The notes under the pieces are model-generated. The model saw nothing but the letters and a program-made list of their open reading frames with translations. It did not search any database and was not told where the DNA came from. A stretch of DNA of 64,000 nucleotides from Allodiplogaster sudhausi (taxonomy: Eukaryota > Nematoda > Chromadorea > Rhabditida > Diplogasteridae): the NCBI GenBank assembly GCA_945643635.1, contig CALZFC010000026.1, positions 4,976,501 through 5,040,500 on the forward strand, in the 5' to 3' direction. Positions 22,813 to 43,283 of this stretch are shown one piece after another. Numbering within the stretch: the stretch's first letter is position 1; the number at the start of each line of letters is the position of its first letter. The translations under genes were made by a program, and so were the position numbers.

Positions 22813-23745
22813 ATATCCAAGTTCTCCTTCCTTTTTCCATCTCATCTCACTTCATTATATCTCACCATCATTAACACACATACCACTTGTCTCCACGTGC
22901 TTTCAACAGTCTATTTAACAGCAGTTGTTCTGGCAGAATAGAGCAAGCATAATGTAGTTTGCTTTGCTAATACTAGGTGCCCGGTTGTGCTTTAGGCGAC
23001 GGAGAGAAATCCTCGCGGTTTGTGTTGAGAACGTCTTTCACTTTAATCTGGTCTGTACAAGTATACGTTTACGTGCAATGTCCTTTTCTGTAAATCGAGT
23101 CTCATTTCCCTGTGATTCTCCGCCGATTTGGAGGTACCTACAGTTTGCAATAAATTTTTCGTTTTGTTATATACGTTGGAAAAAAAGTAACACGTCTGCC
23201 GGTTAAATAAGTTTGTTTCGCTATATGAGATGTAAAACATTCCTATGTAGTATGAACAATGAGATATAAAGATAATTGAAGCAATAAAAATAAATATTTA
23301 AGAGTATAAGCAGAGCTTCTAGAGTTGGATCTGAAGATTTTATTTCATCAGCTTTTCATAGTCCCATTGTTAGTGCCTGCTTTGCCTTCTATTTAAGACT
23401 CTCAGGTTGAGCGATTTACAATAAATAACACTAAATTTCTCTCATTGAAAAGAACATCCACAATAGTTTTCTATTTTGTTTCCATAAACTGATAAAGATT
23501 TAGTGATGAGTTCTACTAAAGCTGGTTTCCTAGGACCTCTGATAGCGACGACTCTATTATTCTCCCCAAGAGGCAAAGTCTCACTTTTCTTCTGAAACTA
23601 GATCTTCTGCTGGTCTAACTCTCGCCAGGGAGTATTTGTTGTGTGACGCATCCCGACTGAAGTGCATGGCAAGGTTTGCGATGGCACTCGAAGCTCTTTA
23701 TTTATGGCCATGACAAGTGAGAAGGAGGAGAAGACTCGGAGTGCC
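22813..23745. other. Intergenic between convergent genes
   Basis: AT-rich 3' flanks of ets-4 (plus) and the galectin gene (minus). No coding exon was seen. AATAAA-like signals occur near 23284 but cannot be assigned with confidence. Confidence 0.45.
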
Positions 23746-24915
23746 TCAGAAGAAACGATGAGGATGGTGGCCGTCCATGAATGTCGGCTCGCAATACGCG
23801 TCCGTGCCGTAGCCAACCCAGCCGCCGTGGCCGAAGTGGTTGTCGTCGTGATGGTGGTGCCAGGCTGAAGTAATCATTGGAGTGATGGAGGAGAAAGGGA
23901 GATAAGGAGGCGAGCGAGAGAAACTGAGAGAAAGAGAATGAGAGAAACAGAAAGAGAGGTGGAGAGAGAGAGAGAGATTGGGCAAGGTACAGATTAGCCT
24001 TACAGTTGTGAAAGTGGAATCCCTCGAAGTGGACCTTGGAGACGTGTCCTTCGCCTCGGAAGCCAATGGCCTGCACTGACTCCATGGGCATTCGATGGTA
24101 GAACTCCCCCATGTGCTCGCCGTTCACATGAAGCTGTAATGCAGTTCGGTCTTATAAAATAGTGTTTATTCTATTTTTATTCGTGCACTTGATGTCACCC
24201 TCAACTTTCGCCGTTCAGTCCCTTGCCGCCAGCTTGCCGGCCAAACAGACTGATAAGGAGTCATGCGGCTTATTCCTTCATATATGTTTACAAGTTTAGA
24301 ACGCCTAGGCCGCATGCGAACTAATGGCTTATTGTTAGTTGGAGTGGCTGACCGAGAAGTGCGAGTGATGTCCCTTGATCTTGATGTGGAAGTGGTCGTT
24401 GTGGTGCAGAGGGTTGCACGTTCGGACCTAGGCAGGAATCTTCTTATTTCTTTATCATGGCTTGAGTGAGCCGAAAGGAACGAACCTCTTCTCCCCAGCA
24501 GCCGTGCATCTTCGAGTTCATGACGACCGTGTGTTCGTATCCGAAGCGGAAGTCAATGTGGAGCACGACGTGAGGGCCAGAGAGAAGCTCGATCGTGAAG
24601 CGACTAGAATTATTACTTTTTCTTTCCTTCTTATTTTTCTTCTTTTATAGTTTTCTTTGCAAGGCGACTATGCCATAAATCGGCACAAATAAAAAGAGGA
24701 CCAACTCACTCGTGGTTGTGATGGATGGAACCGTGGATGTCAATCTTAGAGCCATCGTGCATGGGCTCGTAGATGGGCACGATTGCAGGGACACACTTCA
24801 AAGGAGTCCATTCAATACCTCTTGGAAATTACAAACAATGAAGAATTACATTATCAGTTCCAATAAAAAGCAGAAAGTGGTCTTTTGAACTGACCAAATC
24901 GTGGACGGTGTGCAT
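23746..24915 (-). CDS. Galectin with a His-rich C-terminal tail
   Basis: Minus-strand exons, approximately 24915-24895, 24799-24715, 24594-24487, 24432-24359, 24134-24005 and 23866-23746. One carbohydrate-recognition domain is visible: MHDGSKIDIHGSIHHNHDRF, LLSGPHVVLHIDFRFGYEH, VVMNSKMHGCWGEEVR and LHVNGEHMGEFYHRMP. The beta-galactoside site normally uses H, N, R, N, W, E and R (galectin-1 H44, N46, R48, N61, W68, E71, R73). Here H, R, N, W, E and R are kept and only the N46 position is Asp. No signal peptide is seen, as is usual for galectins. After the CRD a separate exon adds about 38 residues rich in His, Gly and Asp, starting SWHHHHDDNHFGHGG. The first Met is short of usual strand content and translation may start a little upstream. 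Confidence 0.85.
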
Positions 24916-25716
24916 GACTTGACGGGGACGAGCGAAAAGTGGGCTGCCAAGTGCCCTCTTCCTTCCCTTTTAAGGTTCCACAGGCATGCTCGGTCTCTGA
25001 TAAGGTTCATGCCTTCAGCGAGGAAGTTGCCACGTCAGCTCCGATTTATCTTGACTTTCTGCACTCTTGTTTTTCATTCTCTTTTCTCCTTCTCGCTTTC
25101 TTCCATTCTTTCTCTGTCCTGTTCTCCTCCCTTCTGATATGCTTCATTGGGTGTCAAGTCAGAGTCTGCAACAGCCTCGTCTTCTCCTTCCCACACACTC
25201 ATATGAGTAATCCGCCATCCCAAAAGCATGCCATAGCATTACCGAGAGGGAGGGATTGGACTAGGGATATATCATCTTCACGGAAAATAATCCGTTTGGC
25301 AAACACAAAATATTAGATTTTGTGCTTGCTAAAATTGAAAGATCTCTTCAAAGTAAAATATGTCTGTAGTCTGAACCAAAAGTAGCATACCGTTCACTGT
25401 TCGGGAAAAATAAATCCGTGAAATAAAGTTTCTTATAATTGTAATTGCAACAATTGATTTCATTTTTTTATCCGTGATTTGTTCCACTAATTTTGTTCGA
25501 ACACAGCCAAGTTTTTGACTTCTCTTACTTTTTATCAGTCAAGATGTCCAAAACCATCTCTTGGCAGGCATAAAAATTAGTGCGATCGTAGTACATATTT
25601 CTTGTACAGTAATTGCATGTTCGCGTGATCGCACTAAAATCAAGGCAGTTATTCTGTTGTGCACAGGTTTCTGGTAGTTAGCATCGCTGGTTGTGCAGTC
25701 TTTCTTGCGTGGTGGA
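24916..25716. other. Intergenic between divergent genes
   Basis: Pyrimidine-rich at about 25060-25135, then AT-rich. No exon was recognised. It presumably contains the promoters of the galectin gene (minus) and the small acidic protein gene (plus). Confidence 0.45.
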
Positions 25717-26235
25717 ATGCCTCTTTGCGGAGAAGAGGAGAGTCCGTACAGAGGAGAGGAGTGGACGGCGGAGCGGAGTGCGGGCGAGGCCTTCCGTGGC
25801 GACGACTGGGAGATTGTCGTCAACGCCATCGCCGGCGTGGCGGCCGGCGACGGAGTGCCAGAGGCGGTGGCCGTGGCTGAAGCAGTCGCCATTCCTCCCG
25901 CCGACTGGCCTCTCTTCGATGACAACCTCCGATTCGCCGTTCGGATGGTCGAGGAAATGCGCCAGAATCCCGGCATCATCGGAGTTCGTGATCTGCTTTT
26001 TTTTGTTTTCTAACTAATTTTCCTATAATCTAGCTTCTGATGACTGGCTTTTTTTAATCGAATAATGCATGCCAACGGATTGCCTTTGTTGGTATTAATG
26101 TTTTCTTTTCTGTTTTTACTTTTAAACTAGCTTTAATCATAATTATGTCCCATGTCTCATACATTCTAGCTGGTTCGAGCATTCGCGATAGATGTCATCG
26201 AGGGAGATGACGATTCCGATCAGGCACGCAACTGA
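25717..26235 (+). CDS. Small acidic protein of unknown function
   Basis: Two exons, 25717-25983 and 26170-26235, joined through a GT-AG intron, give about 110 residues. It opens MPLCGEEESPYRGEEW and is strongly acidic, with an Ala/Val-rich centre (AIAGVAAGDG, PEAVAVAEAVAIPPADW) and a Leu/Arg/Met helix (FDDNLRFAVRMVEEMRQNPG). It ends FAIDVIEGDDDSDQARN. No signal peptide or membrane segment is seen. I do not recognise the family. The GC-rich, well-used codons and clean splice sites support a real gene. A GTG or ATG further upstream cannot be excluded. Confidence 0.55.
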
Positions 26236-27328
26236 AGAATCCTTATCCCTTATCTTATACTCCATGACTTCTCAGTGTTATCTACTTGTTTACGTTCTCT
26301 TGCTCTCTCACTCTTTTCACTACCACTCTCTCTTCATGTGACAACAACTCTTGACTTCTCTCCATCGATCATTATTCCACTGTTGCCCCTCACTCTTTCA
26401 TTACCTTGAATGTGAAGAAGACGAACTGTTATGTGTAACTGGAACCCAATGATATTAGTAGCGCGGGCATACCTTGTATATATTCTTTTAAGGCCACATG
26501 CACAAATAGTTTGTTCATACATGTACATATGTATATGAAATTCATAGACAATTACTGTACATTCATGTACATAGTATGTTGCAAGTCTTACGTGTTTATA
26601 GACAATTCTAGTCTGGAAATAGATGTGTCATTCAGACATGTACCTTTATTTTTCAAATTGCTTCTAAATTTGTATAAATTCAGAATCGTAACGGTTTTAA
26701 CGAAGAAGTTCTCATTCTACGCAATGACCGTGATAATAAAGAATTCTTAATATAAACTAATACGTCACAGGATAATGTATTCAGTAATTTTAGAAGACAT
26801 TTGGAGAAACACGAGTTGAGATTAACAGAGCTGAAGAAAGTGAGTACTCTGTACTTGAAGAGCATAGGCCATTCGAAGCTGTTAAATGGCCACTTCAGAG
26901 GCAGTCGTCACCTCGTGAAGTGCTCGGCCTGTTCGATTCGAGCCAGGCTTAGCTGATGAGTTTGGCTGGCGGAGAAGCTTGAAGGACTCGTGGGATGAGA
27001 AGACAAGGGACAAGGCGAGGGAACACAACGGGCGGGCTGCCTCCAGACTCCTTCTCTCATCTATAAGTCGAGCAGCTGAATTCGTCGACCGTGCTTTGCT
27101 CTCTTTCTCTAGATACTCTCCCTCTACAATTCTCTCTTTCTCTCTCCTTCTTACACCGTTTATCCCCTTTCTAACCGTCTTTTATATTTTCTGTTTAGCC
27201 CCTCTTTCTTCGTCTCTCAATCTATCCTTTGATGTGGTCCCATCCGAACTGCTAACAGACATTCGAAGTGGAGAAGACATTGCGGTATGCGGACGGTAGC
27301 AGAGAGAGAGAGGGAGAGAGAAAGAGAG

Positions 27329-27361
<33 letters not shown>

Positions 27362-27671
27362 CTGCAGAGACAGCTAGAGTGGTAGTGCAGTAGTTGCGCT
27401 GCGTTCTTTTCCGTATGTCTCCGCTATATCGTCCCTCGCTCATTGATCATGGTCTTTTTTGACTTCTGCTATATCTTTCCTTTATTTCTTTTTCAAATTT
27501 GCTTTCTACGCTACTCTGTTTTTTGCAGCTTCACTGCCAAACCCATTTCCAACTTTTTCTATCCTCCTTCCCCTTTGCTCTTATACTCTCCTTTCGCTTT
27601 CCCTCTATCTTCCGCATCCTATCCTTCTCCCCTCTCTTTCATTCACTCCTCTCTCTTTCTCTCTCTCACTT

Positions 27672-27703
<32 letters not shown>

Positions 27704-28624
27704 CCACTTTCCAAATCATAGCAAAGCGTCCATGTCTCGTTCTCCGTGATCCCCCTGAAATCTCACCTATCCGAATGAGAATGACTTGGCCCTCTGACGA
27801 GGTGTAAGCAGGCTGTCGCATCCGGCGTTTGGCTTGGAAGGCAAGGAGACTTCTCGGACCAGCTGAACCAGTCCCGGCCATGAGGCCACCCGCACCACTC
27901 AGGGTCGGCAGAGAGGGAGGAACGAGAGAGAGAGAAGAAGGAGAGAGGGGAGAGAGAGAGAGGGAGAGAGGAAGTGGGAGAGAGTAGCGTGTGGGAAGGA
28001 CTGAGCAGAGGAAGGAGGGGCCGTGTATCGATTCTCCCGCTGACCGCGGGTGTAATGCTTCTTGCCAGAGTGAAGGGTCAACGGTTCGGAACGTGCGCGG
28101 CTCAGCCCTCTGATATCGCTAATCTTTATTTACTATCTTCAATTGTTTACTTTTCAACTTGAAGCTGGTACATGTGTAGTTTAAATGCGGCCGGACCGTG
28201 ATCCCTGGGCTTTCCCCATCCGCCCCTACCCCCCCCCCCCCTCCTCCCAGTCTCACTCGGGACTTTTCCCAGACTCGCTGATACCCGACCAGCGGCAATG
28301 GCCGAGAGTGAGCGAAAGGGAAGGGTGCACAGCAACTGCAGCAGCTTCTCCTCGGCTTCTTCCTCTCTCTTCCTTTCCTCTCCTGGAGCGCGTGTCAGAC
28401 GCATTCCAGTCGGGCGGTTGTTCTCGTCCACTCTCTTCGTCCCTCGGGCCTCCTCCCTCCCTCTCTCTCCAGCCAATCTTATTCCTACTTTGATGCTCGG
28501 ATATGTATATGATGTGAAATGTGCATGAGTCGCTGGAAATGTCCGCTTCTGCTGCTTCTTTCTCTCGCTCTCCTCTACCTCTCGATCCCTCTCCCTCTAC
28601 ATTCTCTCATCCTCACTCGATCTT

Positions 28625-28661
<37 letters not shown>

Positions 28662-29468
28662 TACTCTACTCGCTCGCTTTCTTCTTCCGCTTCATCTGAC
28701 CCTTCTGAATCAAAGATAAAGCCGCCGAGGCCACTCCCATCGTCGCCCCTCTTCTTTGCACTCTTTTGCAATATGCAAAAAAAAAGATAGAAAAAGAATT
28801 TCCATAGAAGATTAAAGTTTACATTTGGGAGAAAAGGGTAGTGAGAGTTAGGAGATATTAGAGAAATATAATAATAACATCCACCTCTCCTGCGCTCATA
28901 CAGCTCAATGTGTTTCTATTCCTGAGCACACGCAAACTGCTGCTCTTGATCTGTGCAGATTACGAGTGGTGCCAAATAGGGCATGGCGTGAAAGCAACGT
29001 GCTAATATGAATATATGCAGAGATGCAGACGGGCACAGGCAGCTGAGATGTGTGGGAGCGTGTCAGGGGGGGGGGTGCTCCATGGTTGGGGGTGCATGAG
29101 CTAGCGAGAGGTGCACTCTTGGCAGGCAAGCTTCTGCTTCTCCTCCTCCCCCACCCCCTTTCCTGGCAGCTCGCCGCTCCTTCCCTTCTTTCCTTGCTGC
29201 TCCTTCCTGGCTCGCCGTCTCTGCCACCAGGCCCCCACCCCCACCCACTACTCGTCTGCCATTTCAGCAGCAAACAGCAGCCTCTGGGGCTGCTCTTTCT
29301 TGCTCTCTCTCTCTCTCTCTCTCTCTGTTTCTCTCTCTCATATCTCCCTCTCTCTGCCAAATAGCCTTGTCTTTCTTCGCTTCTTACTCACTCCACGTTT
29401 TCTGCTCCTCCTCTTTCTCTCTGTCTCCGTCCACCTTCACCTCGTTGTTCTGTTGCCCCCTCTGCTGC

Positions 29469-29505
<37 letters not shown>

Positions 29506-30298
29506 TTCTCGCTTGTCTCTCTCCCCGTAAGCCTCGTTAGACTGTTTCCTCTCTTTGTGTCCTCGGCTGCTTCAGCTCATTGGCTACTCCCGATTACTAC
29601 GGCCTGCAGCCGGCCCTGCAATTGACTGCATGTGTTCCTGCTCCGTTTGTTAGAGTTTTCGTGTCATATATTTCAGTTTCTAAGGCAAGATTTCAGTAGT
29701 AGCTTCAAGAAGAGTGAGCCGAGAAGCAGAGCAAAAGAGAGAAGGGCACATATAATGGACATTTAAGAGAATGGAGAGTGAAAGAGCCTGAAAGGGGAAA
29801 GAAATAAGAAAGAGGAGAGGGAGAAGCTGAGAAGCCTCCCTCCATCTATGCCCAGCGATAGCTCAAGCTGCCCCCGCCGCATGGAAGTATGGGGGGCTGC
29901 ACTCACGCAAGGAACTACTGAGCTAACGCGATTTATGGACGCATATATGAGAATTACGTTCTTCGATTTTCCCTCGTTGTATCAGCTGGCAGAGTTGTCA
30001 TTTGCGAAGGAAAGAGTTAGAAAAGTAGAGAAGGTAAGGGAGAGAGAGAGAGAGAAAGTGAGCGATAGAAATAGGATGGTTTATAAGAATAAGGTAGTTG
30101 GTTGTGTTCTCATGTCAGAGGATTCATCTCGTCATCAGTCCCAAATTCACTCAAGTGGCCCTCATCTAAGAACATCTGCTGTGAGTTGTCGAAGTAGAAG
30201 AGAGAGAAGAGAGATAGAGACAGCTAGAGAGAGAGAGATTGTGAGAAAGAAATCGTAACGGAAGAGAGGTCGTCAACAAGTAGGAAAGAGGCTGCTAA
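26236..30298. repeat. Intergenic 4 kb, dominated by CT/GA microsatellites
   Basis: No gene was recognised. GA tract at about 27300-27362; CT tracts at about 27650-27705, 28620-28665, 29303-29330 and 29468-29500; C-run near 28226-28238 and G-run near 29067-29076. Several 70-150-codon open frames are compositional shadows. The 3' part probably contains the syd-2 promoter. Confidence 0.55.
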
Positions 30299-30510
30299 AT
30301 GAATACCAGATTGTCTGGGCTTCCGGCTGCAAAGGCAGCTGTGGAATTCTTGTCGCGGCTAATTTTATGCTCCGTTATCACCTTATTAACAGTCTGTTTG
30401 CTAAAGAATAAGGAGAAGCTTGAGGCCGAGAGGACCATTTTGTCGCGTGTTCCGCAAGCGTTGCGCCGTGACCTGGATGGCAAGAAGCCGCCATCGCTCC
30501 AGCAGTGAGT
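30299..30510 (+). CDS. Possible small single-pass membrane protein (5' exon)
   Basis: The ATG at 30299 opens MNTRLSGLPAAKAAVEFLS, then one hydrophobic segment (RLILCSVITLLTVCLL) and a charged, helix-prone tail (KNKEKLEAERTILSRVPQ, then RRDLDGKKPPSLQ). A good donor (CA|GTGAGT) follows near 30507. Codon use in the second half is GC-rich like the real exons nearby, and a composition shadow would not predict this TM-plus-charged-helix layout. A downstream exon starting near 30682 (CTGCTTGGACAG) keeps the frame and could lead to a stop about 30 nt before the syd-2 start. I do not recognise the family. It could instead be 5' leader of syd-2. Confidence 0.35.
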
Positions 30511-30719
30511 CAGCTCCATTCTTATTTACATTCACATCAGTTTTATCATTTCCTCTGCTCGGGCTGAATCATTGTCTTCGAATGAACACTGTTCACATTT
30601 TTCGCCAGCTATCGTTATTTCAACAGTCGAATGTGTCACAAGGCAACATTTAATTTTTCATATCTTATTTATTATTGCAGCTGCTTGGACAGATATTCTC
30701 CAACGGTTAAGATTAATCT

Positions 30720-30795
30720 ATATACATATGTATGTATATACATATGTATACGTATATACATACTTACATATGTATGTATGTACATGTATATTACA
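30720..30795. repeat. Palindromic TACATATGTA simple repeat
   Basis: An ATACATATGTATGTATATACATATGTA-type tract, mostly self-complementary. Shorter copies occur near 3050, 7556, 22141-22175, 26520, 33500, 47470-47505, 49180, 50640, 54695, 57745 and 58228, making this the second major simple repeat of the window after GA/CT. Confidence 0.8.
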
Positions 30796-30899
30796 TAATT
30801 GGACTCTAAGCAACATTGTTTGTAAAATGATCCGACTATCAGACAAAAATATTGCATCCAGGGCGGCTAAGCCGTGTTGGCTGATCGTCGTGAGCGAGG

Positions 30900-39383
<8,484 letters not shown>

Positions 39384-41977
39384 CCAGTCTGCCTCTTCCT
39401 CTTCCACTTATCTCATTAGCCCGTGTGCAACTCGAGTGATCTGGCCACTCAGTGATCCGTCCTATCTCATTTGCATGTTCTCTCTCTCACCCTTGCTCTT
39501 TCTCTCTCGTTCGCTCTCTCTCTCTCTCTTTCTTTGATTATCTATCTTCGTTCTGCCCCGAACTCATACGCGTTCCTCTCCAAGTCATGATGCGCACTGT
39601 TGAAATGTGTTGGTTTCTGACATCTTTGCTGTCCCTAAGTGGCCTACTTGATTGGTGTTCTTTCGCCCGGCTCTACTGCCTGCTAGCGCTAGACTCTGCT
39701 CTGCATCATGTCATTGTTGCTTCCGGTCTAACTCGAGTAGTCTTTTATCGTTTGTCAAACTCTACTAACAATGGCGGATCTAATGTTTGTTGTTCGAAGC
39801 TTCATTTCTTCTGATAGAAGAAAATAAGAGTCTCCTAGATATTTGAGAACGAAAGATATCGAGATATGAAAATTTTATTTTTACTAAAAAATTGAATGGG
39901 CTTTAAATACTAAATCAGCATAAGAAAAAGATTGCATACGGAAACAGCGTAAATCGCTTTTTCATCCTCATAGTTCTCTGCACTGTTGTCATTGTTTTTT
40001 TTTGCCAGTTCAAGGCCGAGTAATCCTTTGCTTCTTAATTGCAAGCAATTGTTGTTTCTAGGCTGATATTTCACTGCTTGCTTGTTAAATGAGTGAATAG
40101 GACATATTAATTTCATTGTATACTACTAAATATTATTGACACATATTCTTATTTATATGTTTTCCCGTCTGACTGATCTAATGGAAGTAGCGGTTGTTGT
40201 TATCTTGAGAGTCACTCCTCTTTTCCTTGTTGCATGTCCTCTAATAATGAAATGTGTGTCATTCCCGTTAATGCCAATTGACTCTTCCGCCACACTGGCC
40301 GATTTACTCCGTGTCAGTGAAGATCGCCTTTTCTCTTTCAAATCAAAGTGATTAAACAGCTTTATCGACACGCTTGATTTATCACAGGAAACGAAAGCAG
40401 CAAAAACAGTTAGAAGCAGACGCATGGCATGAGTGAGTGAAGGCAGGATTGGGGGGATACTTCGTGTGGCTGTGTGACTGCATGATTCATGAGACACTCT
40501 CACCCTGGCGTGTTAACCATCTGAGTGGAGAGCGAGTCGACCTCCTTCCGACATTGCAGCACGGCGAAATGATGCGACAGCGGAGGCGGCGACGGAGTGC
40601 CCATCGCAGCCCCGCTCCATACGGATTCTAGCACGAGAGATAGAAGAGACCTTGATTGCCTCCATGTTGCATTCGTGCCTTTTCCTGTTTATTTTGAAAT
40701 CATGCGTTATACCTTCGAGTATCTGAACTTCCCTTTCTTTGTTGTTGTTCTTCTTAATTGTTTCCCTTCTTAACTTAATTGTTAGACAATAATTCACTTT
40801 ATGCATCCAAGTTAAATTCGACTTAGTTATTATCTAAATCATAATTCTGGTTGGTGGAAATGACATTCGGTATGCGTGTGCGTCTTCTTCGTCTTCTTAT
40901 TTGTGCCATGATTCTACGTTTCCTTGCTTATTTATCTCTGTTTTCTCAAGTGCTTACCAAGACAAGAGATATCAAGAGGATATCTCGGATTTCTTTCTTT
41001 ACTTTGTTCACTGAAAGTATGCTACAATGCTGATGCAGCTGCATCAGCGTAGTAGCATACTATTTATAATAATTCATGGAATTCGTGCAAAATTTGTTGC
41101 TCGCGCAGTGTCATTCCAACTTGATTCTAAAAAAATAAAAATGTTATATTAATAAATTTACTCGGAAATCGGGCACTTTAAATAAATTCTTCTTGTCTTT
41201 TTTTCCAGCTTTCCTATAATGCGATTGAAATTCTAAATTCAACATTAAGGCCAACAATTGATCAAATGATTCCAATTAAATATACAAATGATACATGGAA
41301 ATTCGCAGCAATTTTTTCCTCCTTTCCCGACTAATCCAAATGTGAAAAATTCATCGAAAAGGCACTAGCTTTTCTTTTGCAGTTTGAAGGTTCCTTCAGA
41401 ACGAATATACTTTTTTTCTCTAGCAAGTGTTTTTTCACATTGTATTTTATACCCCAAGCATATGAATGTAAGAGAGAACTATCCTCAAAAATCAATGAAG
41501 CTGTGCTGTAAATAACAAATTGACTGCCCCTTTTGGAGGAACATGCCTATTACCAATGAAGGACACTGAGAATGCAATTGGATGTCAATTGGAATCCTAC
41601 CTTACGAGGGAAGAGAATGGTCATTTGGAATGCGGAATGGTTTTGTGGTGGGAGGGAGTCTGGAAGGGAGAGAAAGGAGGAGATGGGAAAGAAGGGAGAG
41701 AAGAGAGCAAGAGGATGCCATCGCATACGATATGCCGACAAGTAGCTCGAGGCGCACAGCGACGTCCGTTCTCTTGCTTTTTCTCTCTTCACTAACTTTC
41801 TCTCTCTTCTCTCTCCTCTCTCATTCTCACATATGCTCTATCGTTCTAACTCTCTACCTTTCTCATTTCAACTCGATCTTCCTCGCTTTCATATTCACAC
41901 ACCTCGTCGAGTGCGCGTCGAGCCGTGTGCCTGCCAAGCCTGGAGTCTTCTCTTCCCCCTGAGGCTGACCAGTCCAG
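39384..41977. other. syd-2 3' flank and intergenic sequence
   Basis: CT tract at about 39490-39535, then AT-rich. One possible alternative terminal exon for syd-2, 40558-40631, follows a good acceptor (CATTGCAG) and encodes an Arg-rich tail ending SPAPYGF before a TAG. A purine-rich stretch at 41630-41710 is low complexity. No other gene was recognised. Confidence 0.4.
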
Positions 41978-43283
41978 ATGCCTTCTGCCACCTGGAGCCT
42001 CTTCTGCCTGGCCGCCTTCTGTTCGCGAGTCAGCGAGAGCAGCAGCCGCTGCAGCTCTGTCCACGGCGGCTGCAGCCGCTATCACTGCGACACTGGTATG
42101 CCCCACGCTTTGCGTCGCTTCTCAGCCACACTAACATTCGCGAAATGTCAGAACGATTCTTCTTGAGAATTCGTTCATCACTCGCCAGAGGACTTCATCG
42201 CAGGCGCGCACTCCTCTGTCTTCACTCAGCCATGCAGCTGCTTGGAGGGGTGGAATGAAGACTTTTGCCTGCAGCAGTCAGCTAAGCTGCACACTCTACT
42301 GCGGGATCTTGTATTCTCGCCGGTTCTGTGTGTCTGCAGGCACGTTTCTTCCTTCAATTTCATCTTTTATTTGTTGCCGTCGAACATAACATTCAAAGTC
42401 TTTAAGAAAGTTTGCTGACAACGGATTCAACTGCAACCAGTTCATTAGCCGATGCTTCAAAACAGATAATCAGTTAGTCGCATAATTCTAACTCATTCAT
42501 AAGACACTGCATTCCATTTGCAGCGAATGTCAATGTTGCTTCAGTCAACCGGCGGAGCATTGCAACCAAATCGAATGTGTTCATGTAGAACCGAAATTCA
42601 GGTATGTCATAAAAACATATTTTTCAGATAATTTAACGAATTCAGCAACTCCAACACAAGCTGTGTCTGCTTCACAAACCCGGCCGACTACCCCACAAAA
42701 CTATGCAGAGATTTCAACTTCTCACGGTTTCAGCTTCTGAAATCGGTAAGCCACAAAAGCTCGTGATATAAAAATAATCTATTAGCAAAGTACATACACG
42801 ATGAAATGAAAACGAAAAGAGCACTTGGGCAATTTTTAGAGATGGTATTGCTTTCAGTTAAGAGTGCGGATACTTGGAGTTGACATGAGCACTACACTGA
42901 TCCTCGGAGTTGTCGTTGTCTTGTTAGTCGCCGTTGCCCTCCTCACCACTGCTGTCCTTATTGTTGGGAATCGACGGCTACAACAAAGGCAAGTCTTTTT
43001 CCGCAGTTCATCAATTTTTGAAATTCTCATAATTTGTAATTCACGAAGGGTAATTCTGAAATCATTTGAAGTGTAGCTTGTCTCGATCTCTGCACATTAT
43101 TACGGCCTGTTATTAGTTTTCCTTTCATTGTATTTTTTTTCGGGTTTTGCGAAACAGAGAACGTTTCTGTTAAATTATTCCTTTTGTTTTAGAAAAGAAG
43201 AGCGAAATGTTGAAATGACCGTGGCAAGCGATTCGTTCGTAGCCCAGAGAAACGAAGAGGAGACATGCCTCGCCAGTGTATAG
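41978..43283 (+). CDS. Cys-rich single-pass (type I) membrane protein, unknown family
   Basis: Exons: 41978-42095, 42189-42339, 42524-42601, 42646-42745, 42858-42988 and 43193-43283, about 222 residues. It has an N-terminal signal (MPSATWSLFCLAAFCSRVS), then a Cys-rich ectodomain with about 17 Cys, including CSSVHGGCSRYHC, PCSCLEGWNEDFC, CVCSECQCCFSQPAEHC and TSCVCFTNPADY. One membrane helix follows (TTLILGVVVVLLVAVALLTTAVLIVG), then a basic stop-transfer (NRRLQQRKEER) and a short acidic cytoplasmic tail ending EEETCLASV. The topology suggests a cell-surface receptor or ligand-like protein; I do not recognise the cysteine pattern. The frame that joins the Cys-rich exons to the membrane exon needs GC donors after exons 2 (CAG|GCACGT) and 5 (AAAG|GCAAGT); the latter is a textbook GC donor. 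Confidence 0.65.

Noticed and set aside
26925..26950. B-box-like GTTCGATTC
   Set aside because: No T-stem, acceptor stem or A box at the right distance could be drawn.
27666..29530. Open frames of 70-151 codons before syd-2
   Set aside because: They are composition-driven, mostly Ser/Leu/Pro or Arg/Glu runs, without conserved motifs or consistent splice sites.
30720..30795. Regular TACATATGTA repeats considered as a CRISPR-like array or Pumilio (TGTANATA) site cluster
   Set aside because: There are no spacers, and the host is an animal nuclear genome. The motif sits in DNA as a simple repeat outside any mapped 3' UTR.
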